Part shown: in pieces, positions 55,209 through 64,000 of the stretch
How positions within the stretch are numbered: position 1 is the first letter of the stretch
Layout of the letters: each line of letters begins with the position of its first letter
Source: Semisulcospira habei
Taxonomy: Eukaryota; Mollusca; Gastropoda; Semisulcospiridae
Direction: 5' to 3'
Length of the DNA: 64,000 nucleotides
Assembly (NCBI GenBank): GCA_036245525.1
Contig: BTPG01000005.1
Location: forward strand, 127,679,620 to 127,743,619
The notes under the pieces: generated by a model
The model's input: the letters and a program-made list of their open reading frames with translations, nothing else
The model's database searches: none
What the model was told of the DNA's origin: nothing
Made by a program: the position numbers and the translations under genes

Positions 55209-55394
55209 CCTTTTTCAGTGCCATTTGACGCAGATTCTGTTCCTGCATTCTTTGCTAATTTAACACCAAAGTGTCCTGGTTGTCCCAGGAGCATGGATTC
55301 AAAGTGGTGTCAGCAAGAGGCATAGAGGCTCATGAGGATCTATACCTCTTGCAGTTGGATGGTGTTCAGATTTTCTCGGCACTGTAAGGGTTAA
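55205..55394. mobile_element. Complete Pal-A element with reduced hairpin
   Basis: TTAACCTTTTTCAGTGCCAT..GGCACTGTAAGGGTTAA (190 bp). The hairpin at 55312-55351 has lost its GC-rich tip. Confidence 0.9.
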
Positions 55395-57102
55395 ATCCCT
55401 CATTCCTCTGTCACTTCCAAAACCAACTGAGGGAGACCGATCGACTGCAACTCTTGGCTTGACTTCGCGAACGAAGATTCTATAGGGCTTGCCCACGTCG
55501 TCTGCAGGCATTTTCGTGGCTGCGGAGGCCAATCCGGGACAGGCAGGTTCGACCGCAGTGGCTGCAGGGGAAGGTCTGGTCAGGGTTCTGAGTTACGACA
55601 GCTCTGTTTTTTCTTCTGAGCCGCTTGTCCTTAAGGTTAGCTCTGCGAGAGTCCTCAAAGGAGACGGCTGCCTTGTGAATGGTGGAGCGCCAGGTGTCAC
55701 GGTCCGCGGCAAGCGAAGACCACTGGTGGTGGTCGATTTGGCAGGCACTAAGTGACTTCTTGAGACCGTCTTTGTATCTCTTCTTTGGTGCCCCTCTGTC
55801 TCGGTGTCCAGTGGCGAGCTCGCCGAACAGAGTGATCTTGGGTAGGCGATGATCCTCCATCCTGGAGACGTGCCCCGCCCAGCGAAGCTGTGTCCGCAGC
55901 AGCAAAGCCTCGATGCTCACAGTTTCCGCCTGTTCAAGGACCTCGACGTTGGTGACATAGTCACTCCAGTGAATGCCCAGGATGGTACGCAGGCAGCGCT
56001 GGTGAAAGCGTTCGAGGAGTCGTAGTTGGCTGCGGTAGAGGGCCCAGGACTCGGAACCGTACAGCAGGGTGGTGAGGACGACAGCTCTGTACACGCTGAT
56101 CTTGGTGCCTTTTTTCAGCTGTTGATTGTGCCACACCCGCTTGAATAGTCGCCCGAAAGCACTGTTCGCTTTTGCCAGCCTGTTGTCCAGCTCCTTGTCC
56201 AGCTTGGCGTCTGACGTGATGATGCAGCCAAGGTAGGTAAACTGGTGTACAGACTTCAGTTCGGACTCGCCGATGGTGATGTGGGGAGGGCGATGCTCTT
56301 CCTTGGGTGCCGGCTGATGAAGGACCTCTGTCTTTTTCAGACTGACCTCAAGTCCAAAGAGCTGGGCGGCATCTGCGAAGCAGGACGTAATGCGCTGCAA
56401 GGCTCTCTCTGTGTGTGCAACGAGGGCAGCGTCATCAGCAAAGAGCAGCTCACGAATCAGTTGGTCTAGGGTTTTCGTGTGTGCCTGCAGTCGTCTGAGG
56501 TTGAACAGGCTGCCATCGAGACGATACCTGATGTACACTGCGTCGTCATCGTCGAGGTCCACTGTGGCCTGCTTCAACATCATGCTGAAGAAGATGGTGA
56601 AGAGGGTCGGTGCCAGCACGCAGCCTTGCTTCACGCCGTTGCGAATGGGGAATGGTTCTGAGAGGTCACTGTTTAGTCTGACCTGGCCTTGCTGGTCCTC
56701 GTGGAGCTGGACGATCATGTTGAGGAACTTTGGGGGACAGCCTAGTCGCTCCAGGATCTGCCACATACCTTGCCTGCTCACAGTGTCAAACGCTTTTGTT
56801 AGGTCGACAAACGTTACGTACAGCCCTTTGTTCTGCTCGCGGCACTTCTCCTGAAGCTGTCTCAGCACAAAGACCATGTCGGTGGTACTCCTGTTGGCTC
56901 TGAAGCCACACTGGCCCTCTGGGAGGTGGTCTTCAGCGATGGCAGGTACCAGCCGATTCAGGAGCAACCTTGCGATAATTTTCCCGGCAATGGACAGCAG
57001 GGTAATTCCACGATAATTAGAGCAGGCAGACTTCTCTCCTTTGTTCTTGTACAGGGTGATGATGACTGCATCACGGAGATATGGAAAGCATTCGCTCTGT
57101 AA
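55395..57102 (-). mobile_element. 5'-truncated LINE filling the gap between two Pal-A elements
   Basis: The RT-coding sequence (55480-57102) plus a short 3' untranslated region reaches the TTAA of the Pal-A at 55394. On the other side it stops within a base or two of the Pal-A starting near 57103. No poly(A) or microsatellite tail is visible. Confidence 0.75.
55480..57102 (-). CDS. Reverse transcriptase, partial (N-terminus missing), frame open
   Basis: About 540 codons without a stop, from the truncation point through SECFPYLRDAVIITLYKNKG and GITLLSIAGKIIARLLLNRL. In residues counted from 56967: RT motif A VDLTKAFDTV (Asp at about 55), motif B NGVKQGCVLAPTLF (about 110-123), catalytic FADDAALV (Asp178, Asp179). 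Then come HQFTYLGCIITSD, LLYGSESWAL, ILGIHWSDYVTNVEVL and LRWAGHVSRMED. It ends with a zinc-finger-like CSHCGRTC and IGLRSHENACRRR. The catalytic residues are present, but the endonuclease and the first RT blocks are absent, so the copy cannot be autonomous. It is the same broad family as 202-1583. Confidence 0.92.
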   Translation of the reverse strand, partial: LQSECFPYLRDAVIITLYKNKGEKSACSNYRGITLLSIAGKIIARLLLNRLVPAIAEDHLPEGQCGFRANRSTTDMVFVLRQLQEKCREQNKGLYVTFVDLTKAFDTVSRQGMWQILERLGCPPKFLNMIVQLHEDQQGQVRLNSDLSEPFPIRNGVKQGCVLAPTLFTIFFSMMLKQATVDLDDDDAVYIRYRLDGSLFNLRRLQAHTKTLDQLIRELLFADDAALVAHTERALQRITSCFADAAQLFGLEVSLKKTEVLHQPAPKEEHRPPHITIGESELKSVHQFTYLGCIITSDAKLDKELDNRLAKANSAFGRLFKRVWHNQQLKKGTKISVYRAVVLTTLLYGSESWALYRSQLRLLERFHQRCLRTILGIHWSDYVTNVEVLEQAETVSIEALLLRTQLRWAGHVSRMEDHRLPKITLFGELATGHRDRGAPKKRYKDGLKKSLSACQIDHHQWSSLAADRDTWRSTIHKAAVSFEDSRRANLKDKRLRRKNRAVVTQNPDQTFPCSHCGRTCLSRIGLRSHENACRRRGQAL

Positions 57103-57324
57103 TTTACCGCCTTCCTTGCAAGTGGACGCAGATTGTGTGTTCCTGATATAGGTATGTTTGTTATTTCAACAACAAAGAACCCCAGCAGTCCAAGGAACAT
57201 GGATACAAAGTGGTGTCAGCAAGAGACATAGATCCTCATGAGCCCCCGCGACTGCGGGGGCTCATGAGGATCTATGTCTCTTTAGTTGGATCGCGTTGAC
57301 GTTTTCTCGGCAGTGACAGGGTTG
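57103..57324. mobile_element. Pal-A element
   Basis: TTTACCGCCTTCCTTGCAAG at the left (TTAA mutated), TCGGCAGTGACAGGGTTGC at the right. The hairpin at 57219-57284 is almost perfect, tip CCCCCGCGACTGCGGGGG. Confidence 0.85.
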
Positions 57325-57350
57325 CGACACACCACTTTGAGGTCAATAGG

Positions 57351-57430
57351 TCACGACAGTTTAGAGTAAAGTGCCAAAGCGCCACGCTAATCGGGCACTA
57401 TCTATACCCTTGAACTGTCATGCCTCGATC
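57351..57430. mobile_element. Pal-B remnant
   Basis: GTAAAGTGCCAAAGCGCCAC and CCTTGAACTGTCATGCCTCG. Confidence 0.55.
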
Positions 57431-57490
57431 AATGTCCCACACATGATACACTGTTGTACGGACGTACGCCTCCCAAAGTAGTTAAAGTCG

Positions 57491-57577
57491 TTAACCCCTT
57501 GGCTGTTACTGCTGATATTGATCGGTGCAAGAGGCGCGCAATGCGGAACGGCATCGTCAGTAGCAGGCAAAGGGTTA
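57491..57577. mobile_element. Complete Pal-D element (87 bp)
   Basis: TTAACCCCTTGGCTGTTACT..GCAGGCAAAGGGTTAA. The next element starts at the immediately adjacent TTAA (57578-57581). Confidence 0.87.
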
Positions 57578-57676
57578 ATTAACCAATAAAGCCCTGACAC
57601 GAAACAACAGGATGTGCATCGACCATGATAGTTCAAGGGCAGTGTCAGAATAGCTTGGCGCCTCTAGGCGCCAGCT

Positions 57677-59036
57677 TCTTCTTCTTCTTCTTCTCGAACG
57701 CCGTCAAACTTTGAGTTTTTCTCTCAAAATGAAATCTGTGGTCTTCTGTAGCGCCCCCACAGGCCCGTACAGTTTCTCTTGTAGGGTGGCGGGCTTCGGC
57801 CATATCTCCTCCCTCAGCAGCTGGTGGTTCCCACTTACTGGAGGATGTGCTCTGTGGTCTGCTCTGCTTCTCCACAAGGACACAGGGAAGATGACACGAG
57901 GTGGAAGCGTCTGTGCAGGTAGGAATTGAGTCGGTTGTGCCCGGTCCTCAGAGGGAAGATGGTCACCTGCTCTTGTCTGGACAGCTGATGGTAACTGTCT
58001 AGGGGCCGTTGTGGTGGTCTGTACACAGACTTAATGATGGTCTTCATCTCTGTGAAGCTGACTCCATTTTCATCTTGTTCTTCCTCTGCGCCCACTTTTG
58101 CCATTTTGTCAGCTTCTTCATTGCCGTAGATGCCACAGTGTGAAGGGATCCACTGCAGCACCAGTCTGGTGCACTTGATGTTTTGCAGTGCTTTTTGTAG
58201 ACGTGGCAGTTTGCTTGCTGTTGCTGCCTCAAGGACAGACATAGCATCAGTCAGGAAGACAATCTGGGCATCAGGGTCTGCAGTGCCACTAAGGGTGTTT
58301 GCAGCGTGGACCAGGGCTTTCACCTCAGCTCTGTAATTTGTGCAGTGAAGGTCTGTTGGTACTGCCTCTGCCTGCCATTTTCCGTTTGGGTACTGAATGT
58401 ACACCCCAGCCCCTCCATTCTGAGCTGCATCTGTGGCTGATCCATCGGTGTATGCCCGTATCCATGCTTCCTGGGGATACTTTTCTTCGAGCATGGCCAG
58501 TGTCAGGGCTTTTTGCCCACAGTGCTGTGCTCATCTTTGGTGGTGATGTAGGGTACCGTGGAAGAGATGGTCATGTTTTCTGGCTTACTTTCCCAGGGTG
58601 GAGGGTCGCTAGGAGGATTCAGAGCCTCTACCTGCGCAGGGAGCTTTGCCTGGTGTTTCCTGTGCAGCGCTCTCGTCTCCTTCACAAAGCTTGATCTTTT
58701 CGGTCTCCCTGAGGTTGGTTGTTTCATCCTGGCGTTCATAGGATGGTCTTTGGAAGACTTGGCCTTTGTGGACTGTATCAAGGCTTTGCAATCTCTTCTC
58801 ACTCGCAGGGGTGGGATGCCTGTTGTCTCTTCCATCTTTTCAATTGGTGTGGATCTCATTGCGCCGGTGATGATACCTAGTGCCTGGTTCTCAACTCTGC
58901 TGGTGTGACTGGGCTGCCGTCAACCATGCACTGGATCCGTAATCAAAGTGTGGTATCACTGTGCCTTGATATACATTTTTGAGGATCTTTTCATTGACTC
59001 CCCAGTGTGTTCCAGCCAGCTTCCTCGTGATGTTCA
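57677..59036 (-). mobile_element. 5'-truncated LINE with RNase H, 9-bp target duplication
   Basis: GCGCCAGCT is present at both borders (57668-57676 and 59037-59045). On the minus strand the element begins in the RT thumb region and ends with a (GAA)n tail at about 57677-57693, so orientation, 5' truncation, tail and duplication are all those of target-primed retrotransposition. Confidence 0.93.
57835..59034 (-). pseudogene. LINE ORF2 C-terminal part: RT thumb plus RNase H
   Basis: Minus strand: ITRKLAGTHWGVNEKILKNV, then YGSSAWLTAAQSH, a frameshift near 58910, then SRVENQALGIITGAMRST and a Lys/Pro-rich linker. The RNase H domain (58494-57835, 219 codons open) carries YTDGSA (Asp17), NYRAEVKAL (Glu57), VFLTDAMSV (Asp83) and WIPSHCGIYGNEEADKMAK (His119, Asp129), the complete catalytic set. 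LCPCGEAEQTTEHIL is a C-terminal Cys/His motif. A one-base indel in an A run at about 58508-58514 separates linker and RNase H frames. The frame stops at 57835, slightly earlier than expected. Confidence 0.9.
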
Positions 59037-59124
59037 GCGCCAGCTATTCTGACACCACCCTTGAACTACCATGGTCGATCTGTCTCCAAAATTTTATAAT
59101 GTCCGCAGAACTTAAATGGGTTAA

Positions 59125-59960
<836 letters not shown>

Positions 59961-60188
59961 ACACAAATCACTTGCTTAGTCGATATGAGCATCTTTTTAT
60001 ACAAACCGTCTGAAAATGCCGCTTTAAGATTATGACTATCTCAGAAAATAAGTACAAACCATGTACACGCAACACAAATATATTTCCATGGTTTATGTCC
60101 TTCGGCAAATTTTATTATTTCCCTTTGGTTACTAATGACGATAGAACACCGGGTTTATGTCCTATCATACGTAGCTCGTGTCTCTGAT

Positions 60189-60265
60189 TTAACCCCATGA
60201 TCGCTACTGACGATACCATTCGGCGGAAAAGACGATGGTATCATCAGTAGCAGCCAAAAGGCTAA
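60189..60265. mobile_element. Pal-D element, short (77 bp)
   Basis: TTAACCCCATGATCGCTACT..AGCCAAAAGGCTAA. The stem GACGATACCATTCGGCGGA is mostly paired. Confidence 0.82.
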
Positions 60266-60377
60266 TTCACATAGACACGAGCTAATTTTGATGGGACATG
60301 ACCCGAGCAGCACCGTTTCTTGTAAGACTGACAACAACTTTAGCCGGTGATACGCGAACAAGAAAAGTCCAGCAGCG

Positions 60378-60469
60378 TGAACCCTTTGGGTGCCGGTAGC
60401 GGTTTTAGTCGCGCTCATTCCTACATGAATCATCGCGACTGAAACCGCTACCGACACTCAAATGGTTAA
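60378..60469. mobile_element. Complete Pal-E element (92 bp)
   Basis: TGAACCCTTTGGGTGCCGGT..CACTCAAATGGTTAA, same length as 10198-10289. Confidence 0.88.
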
Positions 60470-60596
60470 AATTGTCCACAGACTGAAGGGGTCGAGTTTG
60501 CGGTCAAAGAAAAATGTTCTCGTCCATACAAGTGCGTCTTGTGTAATATCAGACATGTATGGCAGGTGTGGAGACTGGTGGGGGGTGCGTGAGGGG

Positions 60597-60717
<121 letters not shown>

Positions 60718-60957
60718 GATTCAACGATAAACATATTGCGCAGGCCATCGGCCCACTGCAATGGGGAAACAGTGGGGTGGGGAGGGAGAAGATCGAAAGA
60801 GCGAGATTCTAACATTCAATATTTGATCGAGACTGACAATAAGAAAACAGACGGGTACAAGACAGCAGGTGATATTTTCTCAGCCATCATCGGCATTTCT
60901 GTATTTCTTTCTTCCTTTCCGTTTATTTTACATTCTATTCCGTCTGCTAACTTTTTT

Positions 60958-61015
60958 CAAGGCGCCCGCAATCAATAGCTGCGGAAGTGTCGCAGCTATT
61001 GATGCGGGGCGCCTT
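60958..61015. repeat. 58-bp hairpin
   Basis: CAAGGCGCCCGCAATCAATA and GCTGCG pair with CGCAGCTATTGATGCGGGGC and GCCTTG around GAAGTGT. Confidence 0.85.
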
Positions 61016-61025
61016 GACTGAGCTA

Positions 61026-61088
61026 AAGTCTTAGATTCTCATGAGATCCTGCAGTCGCGGGCGACTCTTGTGGAACTGTGCCTCTTTC
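61026..61088. mobile_element. Pal-A remnant
   Basis: CTTAGATTCTCATGAGATCC with tip TGCAGTCGCGGGCG, then ACTGTGCCTCTTTC. Confidence 0.6.
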
Positions 61089-61117
61089 TGATAAAAGAAC
61101 GGACCCACGTAATACAC

Positions 61118-61192
61118 AAAGGCCATCGGGCTGTGTGCGGGTCCACTGCGGCAGACTTCGGCCCGATAATCGTTTGCTTACTGGACAGTTAC
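61118..61192. mobile_element. Pal-C element, one arm deleted
   Basis: CACAAAGGCCATCGGGCTGT, then GTCCACTGCGGCAGACTTCG and GCCCGATAATCGTTTGC. Confidence 0.65.
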
Positions 61193-61510
61193 GTTATGTG
61201 TGATGTCCCGAGATTTTGGATCAGAAAGATATGGAGACATGCGCACAAACAAGCAGACGAGTATGCAGACAGACAAAAACGGATGGACGGACGGACGGAC
61301 CGGCAGGCGGCTATAGACAGACTAAATGTAATCGCATTTACAAAGACAGACATAGAAACAGGCTGCTTGTAATTGACTGGGCTTTAAAAAACAAAACAAA
61401 AAAACCCCAAAAACATTATTTATTTATACAGCCTGCCACGATAAAATTAAGAAGCGACGACTGAACAGGCACAGAGACAAACAAATTATACGCAAACGCA
61501 CGCCCGCACT

Positions 61511-61690
61511 ACCCAGTGAGTAAATGTCCTCGGGCCAATATATGCCCGAGACAGATTGTAAGCAAATGCATGCCCACACGCGTATCCTTCAGCCAACATG
61601 TGCCCGAGACACTGCAGATTATAAGCTATCGCACGCCCACACTAACCAGTGAGCTTAAGGTCCTCGAGCCGATTTTGGCCAGAAGACCTG
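61511..61690. mobile_element. Two decayed Pal-C ends
   Basis: CCAGTGAGTAAATGTCCTCG at 61512 and CCAGTGAGCTTAAGGTCCTC at 61647; GTGCCCGAGACACTGCAGAT-like sequence repeats between them. Confidence 0.55.
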
Positions 61691-62018
61691 AGCGGGTACA
61701 CGCAGAAGCTTTTTTTTTTTTAACAGAGGGGGAGATAAGTTAGAAGGCCAGCATCGTGCCATCATGTCTCTCCCATTGTGTACTTGATGAATCTCCTAAA
61801 AGTTCCGGGGGGAATTAGCAGTGAGTGAACGATTTCATTACACCAAACTGCTCGCATCGTTTCCCCTTAATTTTACTATCTCGGTGACTATGAATCAAAC
61901 AGTTTGAGAACTGTATTTTTCTTAAAAGGTTCTGTATGTTAATCTAACGAACCACTAATCAGTGCGCACCCAGAACAAGCCTTTGCAGGGCTAACACAAG
62001 GAGATATGGAGAGCCCGG
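61691..62018. other. No feature recognised
   Basis: No supported gene. Confidence 0.4.
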
Positions 62019-62100
62019 GATGATAGTTCAAAGGTGTCTGCCACAGTAGCCTTGTGCTGTTAAAAGGGGTCCCAAACTTTTATCCGAATTAGTCCAGACA
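62019..62100. mobile_element. Pal-B remnant
   Basis: GATGATAGTTCAAAGGTGTC and a decayed continuation. Confidence 0.5.
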
Positions 62101-62158
62101 CAAGACAAGAAGATAAGAATCGACCATGACAACGAGGAGTCGCCTGATCAGTGAGTCC

Positions 62159-62372
62159 TTAACTCATTCTACCCCAGACACACCACAGCAAGGTAAGGAT
62201 CGACCATGATAGTTCAAGGGTGATGCCAGAATAGCTTGGCGCCTATGGGCGCCAAGCTATTCTGGCATCACCCTTGAACTATCATGGTCGATCTGTGTCC
62301 TGCACTGCAATGCAGTCTTCAAAGAACAACGGCAAAATTTGGGGGTTTCGGTGTTGGGGTAGAATGAGTTAA
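62159..62372. mobile_element. Complete Pal-B element with perfect 46-nt arms
   Basis: TTAACTCATTCTACCCCAGA..GGGTAGAATGAGTTAA (214 bp). The hairpin at 62198-62293 is identical base for base to 39347-39442. Only a handful of changes separate the two elements in the flanks. Confidence 0.95.
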
Positions 62373-62389
62373 CATGCATCCATTCAGCC

Positions 62390-62690
62390 CTGACAAACGA
62401 CAAGAAGATATAAATCAAGGGTATTGCCTGAATAGCCTAGAGCCCCCGATTAGTGCATCCCTAACATTTATCCATTTCAGCCTTGCCAAAGGACCAAAAG
62501 ATATGAATCGACGATAATTCAAGGATAGTGCCAGAACAGCCTAAAACCACTGATCAGTGTGTCTGGCACAACCTTTATCCCCTTCTGCATGGGCAGACGA
62601 TAAGAAGATATGAATCGACCACGATAGTTGAAGGGTTGTGCCAGAATAGCTTGAACTATCATGGTCAATCTGTCCCATGAACTGTTGACA
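62390..62690. repeat. Three decayed Pal-B units in a row
   Basis: AGAAGATATAAATCAAGGGT, AAAGATATGAATCGACGATA and AGAAGATATGAATCGACCAC start three similar stretches at about 62403, 62488 and 62603. Each has a damaged hairpin; the last ends GCCAGAATAGCTTGAACTAT, where the tip and much of one arm were lost. Confidence 0.6.
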
Positions 62691-62934
62691 GGACCGCTCC
62701 CACATATGATAATTTCGACCCTAGGGTACAATATCTTATCAATACAATTTACAACTGCAAAATACAGCGGCCGATCGACGGTAATAGAATTCCTCATCCA
62801 GTTAGCCCATCATGGCGGTAGGAAATGACCACTTACAGCCTGTCATTCTGGTGAGGTCCAACTGTGTTCACAGTTCTGTGGTACTCAGTCTTTGTTTGCA
62901 ATCACCGTAGAGGCGGAGGAATATTTTCAAAGTC

Positions 62935-64000
<1,066 letters not shown>

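Larger units (their letters stand above)
57578..59124. mobile_element. Pal-B element split by a LINE insertion
   Basis: The left half 57578-57676 (TTAACCAATAAAGCCCTGAC..ATGATAGTTCAAGGGCAG..GGCGCCTCTAGGCGCC) and right half 59037-59124 (AGCTATTCTGACACCACCCT..GAACTACCATGGTCGATC..AAATGGGTTAA) are the two sides of one hairpin. Confidence 0.92.

Noticed and set aside
56390..56854. 154-codon plus-strand frame opposite the second RT
   Set aside because: Antisense shadow of the RT on the minus strand.
58299..58694. 131-codon and neighbouring plus-strand frames opposite the RNase H
   Set aside because: Antisense shadows of the LINE coding strand.

Overview
This is eukaryotic, repeat-dominated DNA from an animal genome. 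The evidence is metazoan-type non-LTR retrotransposon ORFs, a Tc1-type transposase, long uninterrupted microsatellites (CA, GA, TA, TAA, CAAA), tRNA-derived SINE promoter boxes and no operon-like gene packing. The LINE proteins and the GTTAAACCCAAATAACTAAC-type retroposon tail fit a lophotrochozoan, most likely a mollusc (gastropod or bivalve). That assignment is inference from family resemblance. I found no host protein-coding gene or exon that I could defend, so the window reads as an intergenic or intronic repeat desert.

The dominant structure is a dense population (roughly 90 recognisable copies, more than one per kb) of short palindromic elements in at least nine families, here called Pal-A to Pal-I. 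Most are 56-226 bp long and begin and end at the tetranucleotide TTAA with termini such as TTAACCC or TTAACTC. They contain a perfect or near-perfect inverted repeat. TTAA target duplication and CCC-type termini are known for piggyBac-like transposons, so these are best read as TTAA-class (piggyBac-like) MITEs. No piggyBac transposase was seen. Pal-A core: GCAAGAGGCATAGATCC..; Pal-B core: AGTTCAAGGGTGGTGCC..GGCGCC; Pal-C core: GGCCGACGTC..GGCCCGCGCACG; Pal-D: TTGACTGCTACTGACGAT; Pal-E: CGGTAGCGCTTTTTGTCGCG; Pal-F: CGAGACGTGCCGCAT; Pal-G: CTGGTCTGTGATTTTGGACC (no TTAA seen); Pal-H: GAGTTAAGTCCCCTGACAGC; Pal-I: TTATTGGTCGGAGGGG. The same hairpin core occurs between different TTAA termini, and adjacent elements often share a single TTAA, forming bead-like chains.

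Layout. 0-1.6 kb: a 5'-truncated, frameshifted LINE reverse transcriptase flanked by a 50-bp direct duplication. 1.6-21.1 kb: Pal elements, microsatellites, dispersed repeats R1 and R2, and a tRNA-derived SINE. 21.3-25.7 kb: a 4.37-kb fold-back element with arms near 1.7 kb, a 5-bp target duplication, an internal RT fragment and a nested 0.5-kb palindrome. 26-39.6 kb: more Pal chains, repeat R3 with a 25-bp tandem array, and large simple repeats. 39.8-43.7 kb: LINE 3' ends and retroposon tails next to TC, CA and ATT arrays, and repeat R4/Pal-I. 43.9-45.0 kb: a decayed Tc1 (DD34E) transposase. 45.3-46.4 kb: a rearranged inverted-repeat block. 46.5-55.4 kb: Pal chains. 55.4-57.1 kb: a LINE RT with a long open frame, ending at or within a few bases of a Pal-A element on each side. 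57.6-59.1 kb: an RNase H-containing LINE inserted into a Pal-B hairpin. 59.1-62.9 kb: Pal elements and microsatellites. 63.06-64.0 kb: the 3' end of a CR1/L2-like LINE running off the window.

Nothing suggests that these sequences act together as a pathway. The history is layered transposition: TTAA MITEs inserted into older repeats and next to each other, LINEs inserted into MITEs, and microsatellites grown from retroposon tails. Family names Pal-A..I and R1..R4 are local labels only.
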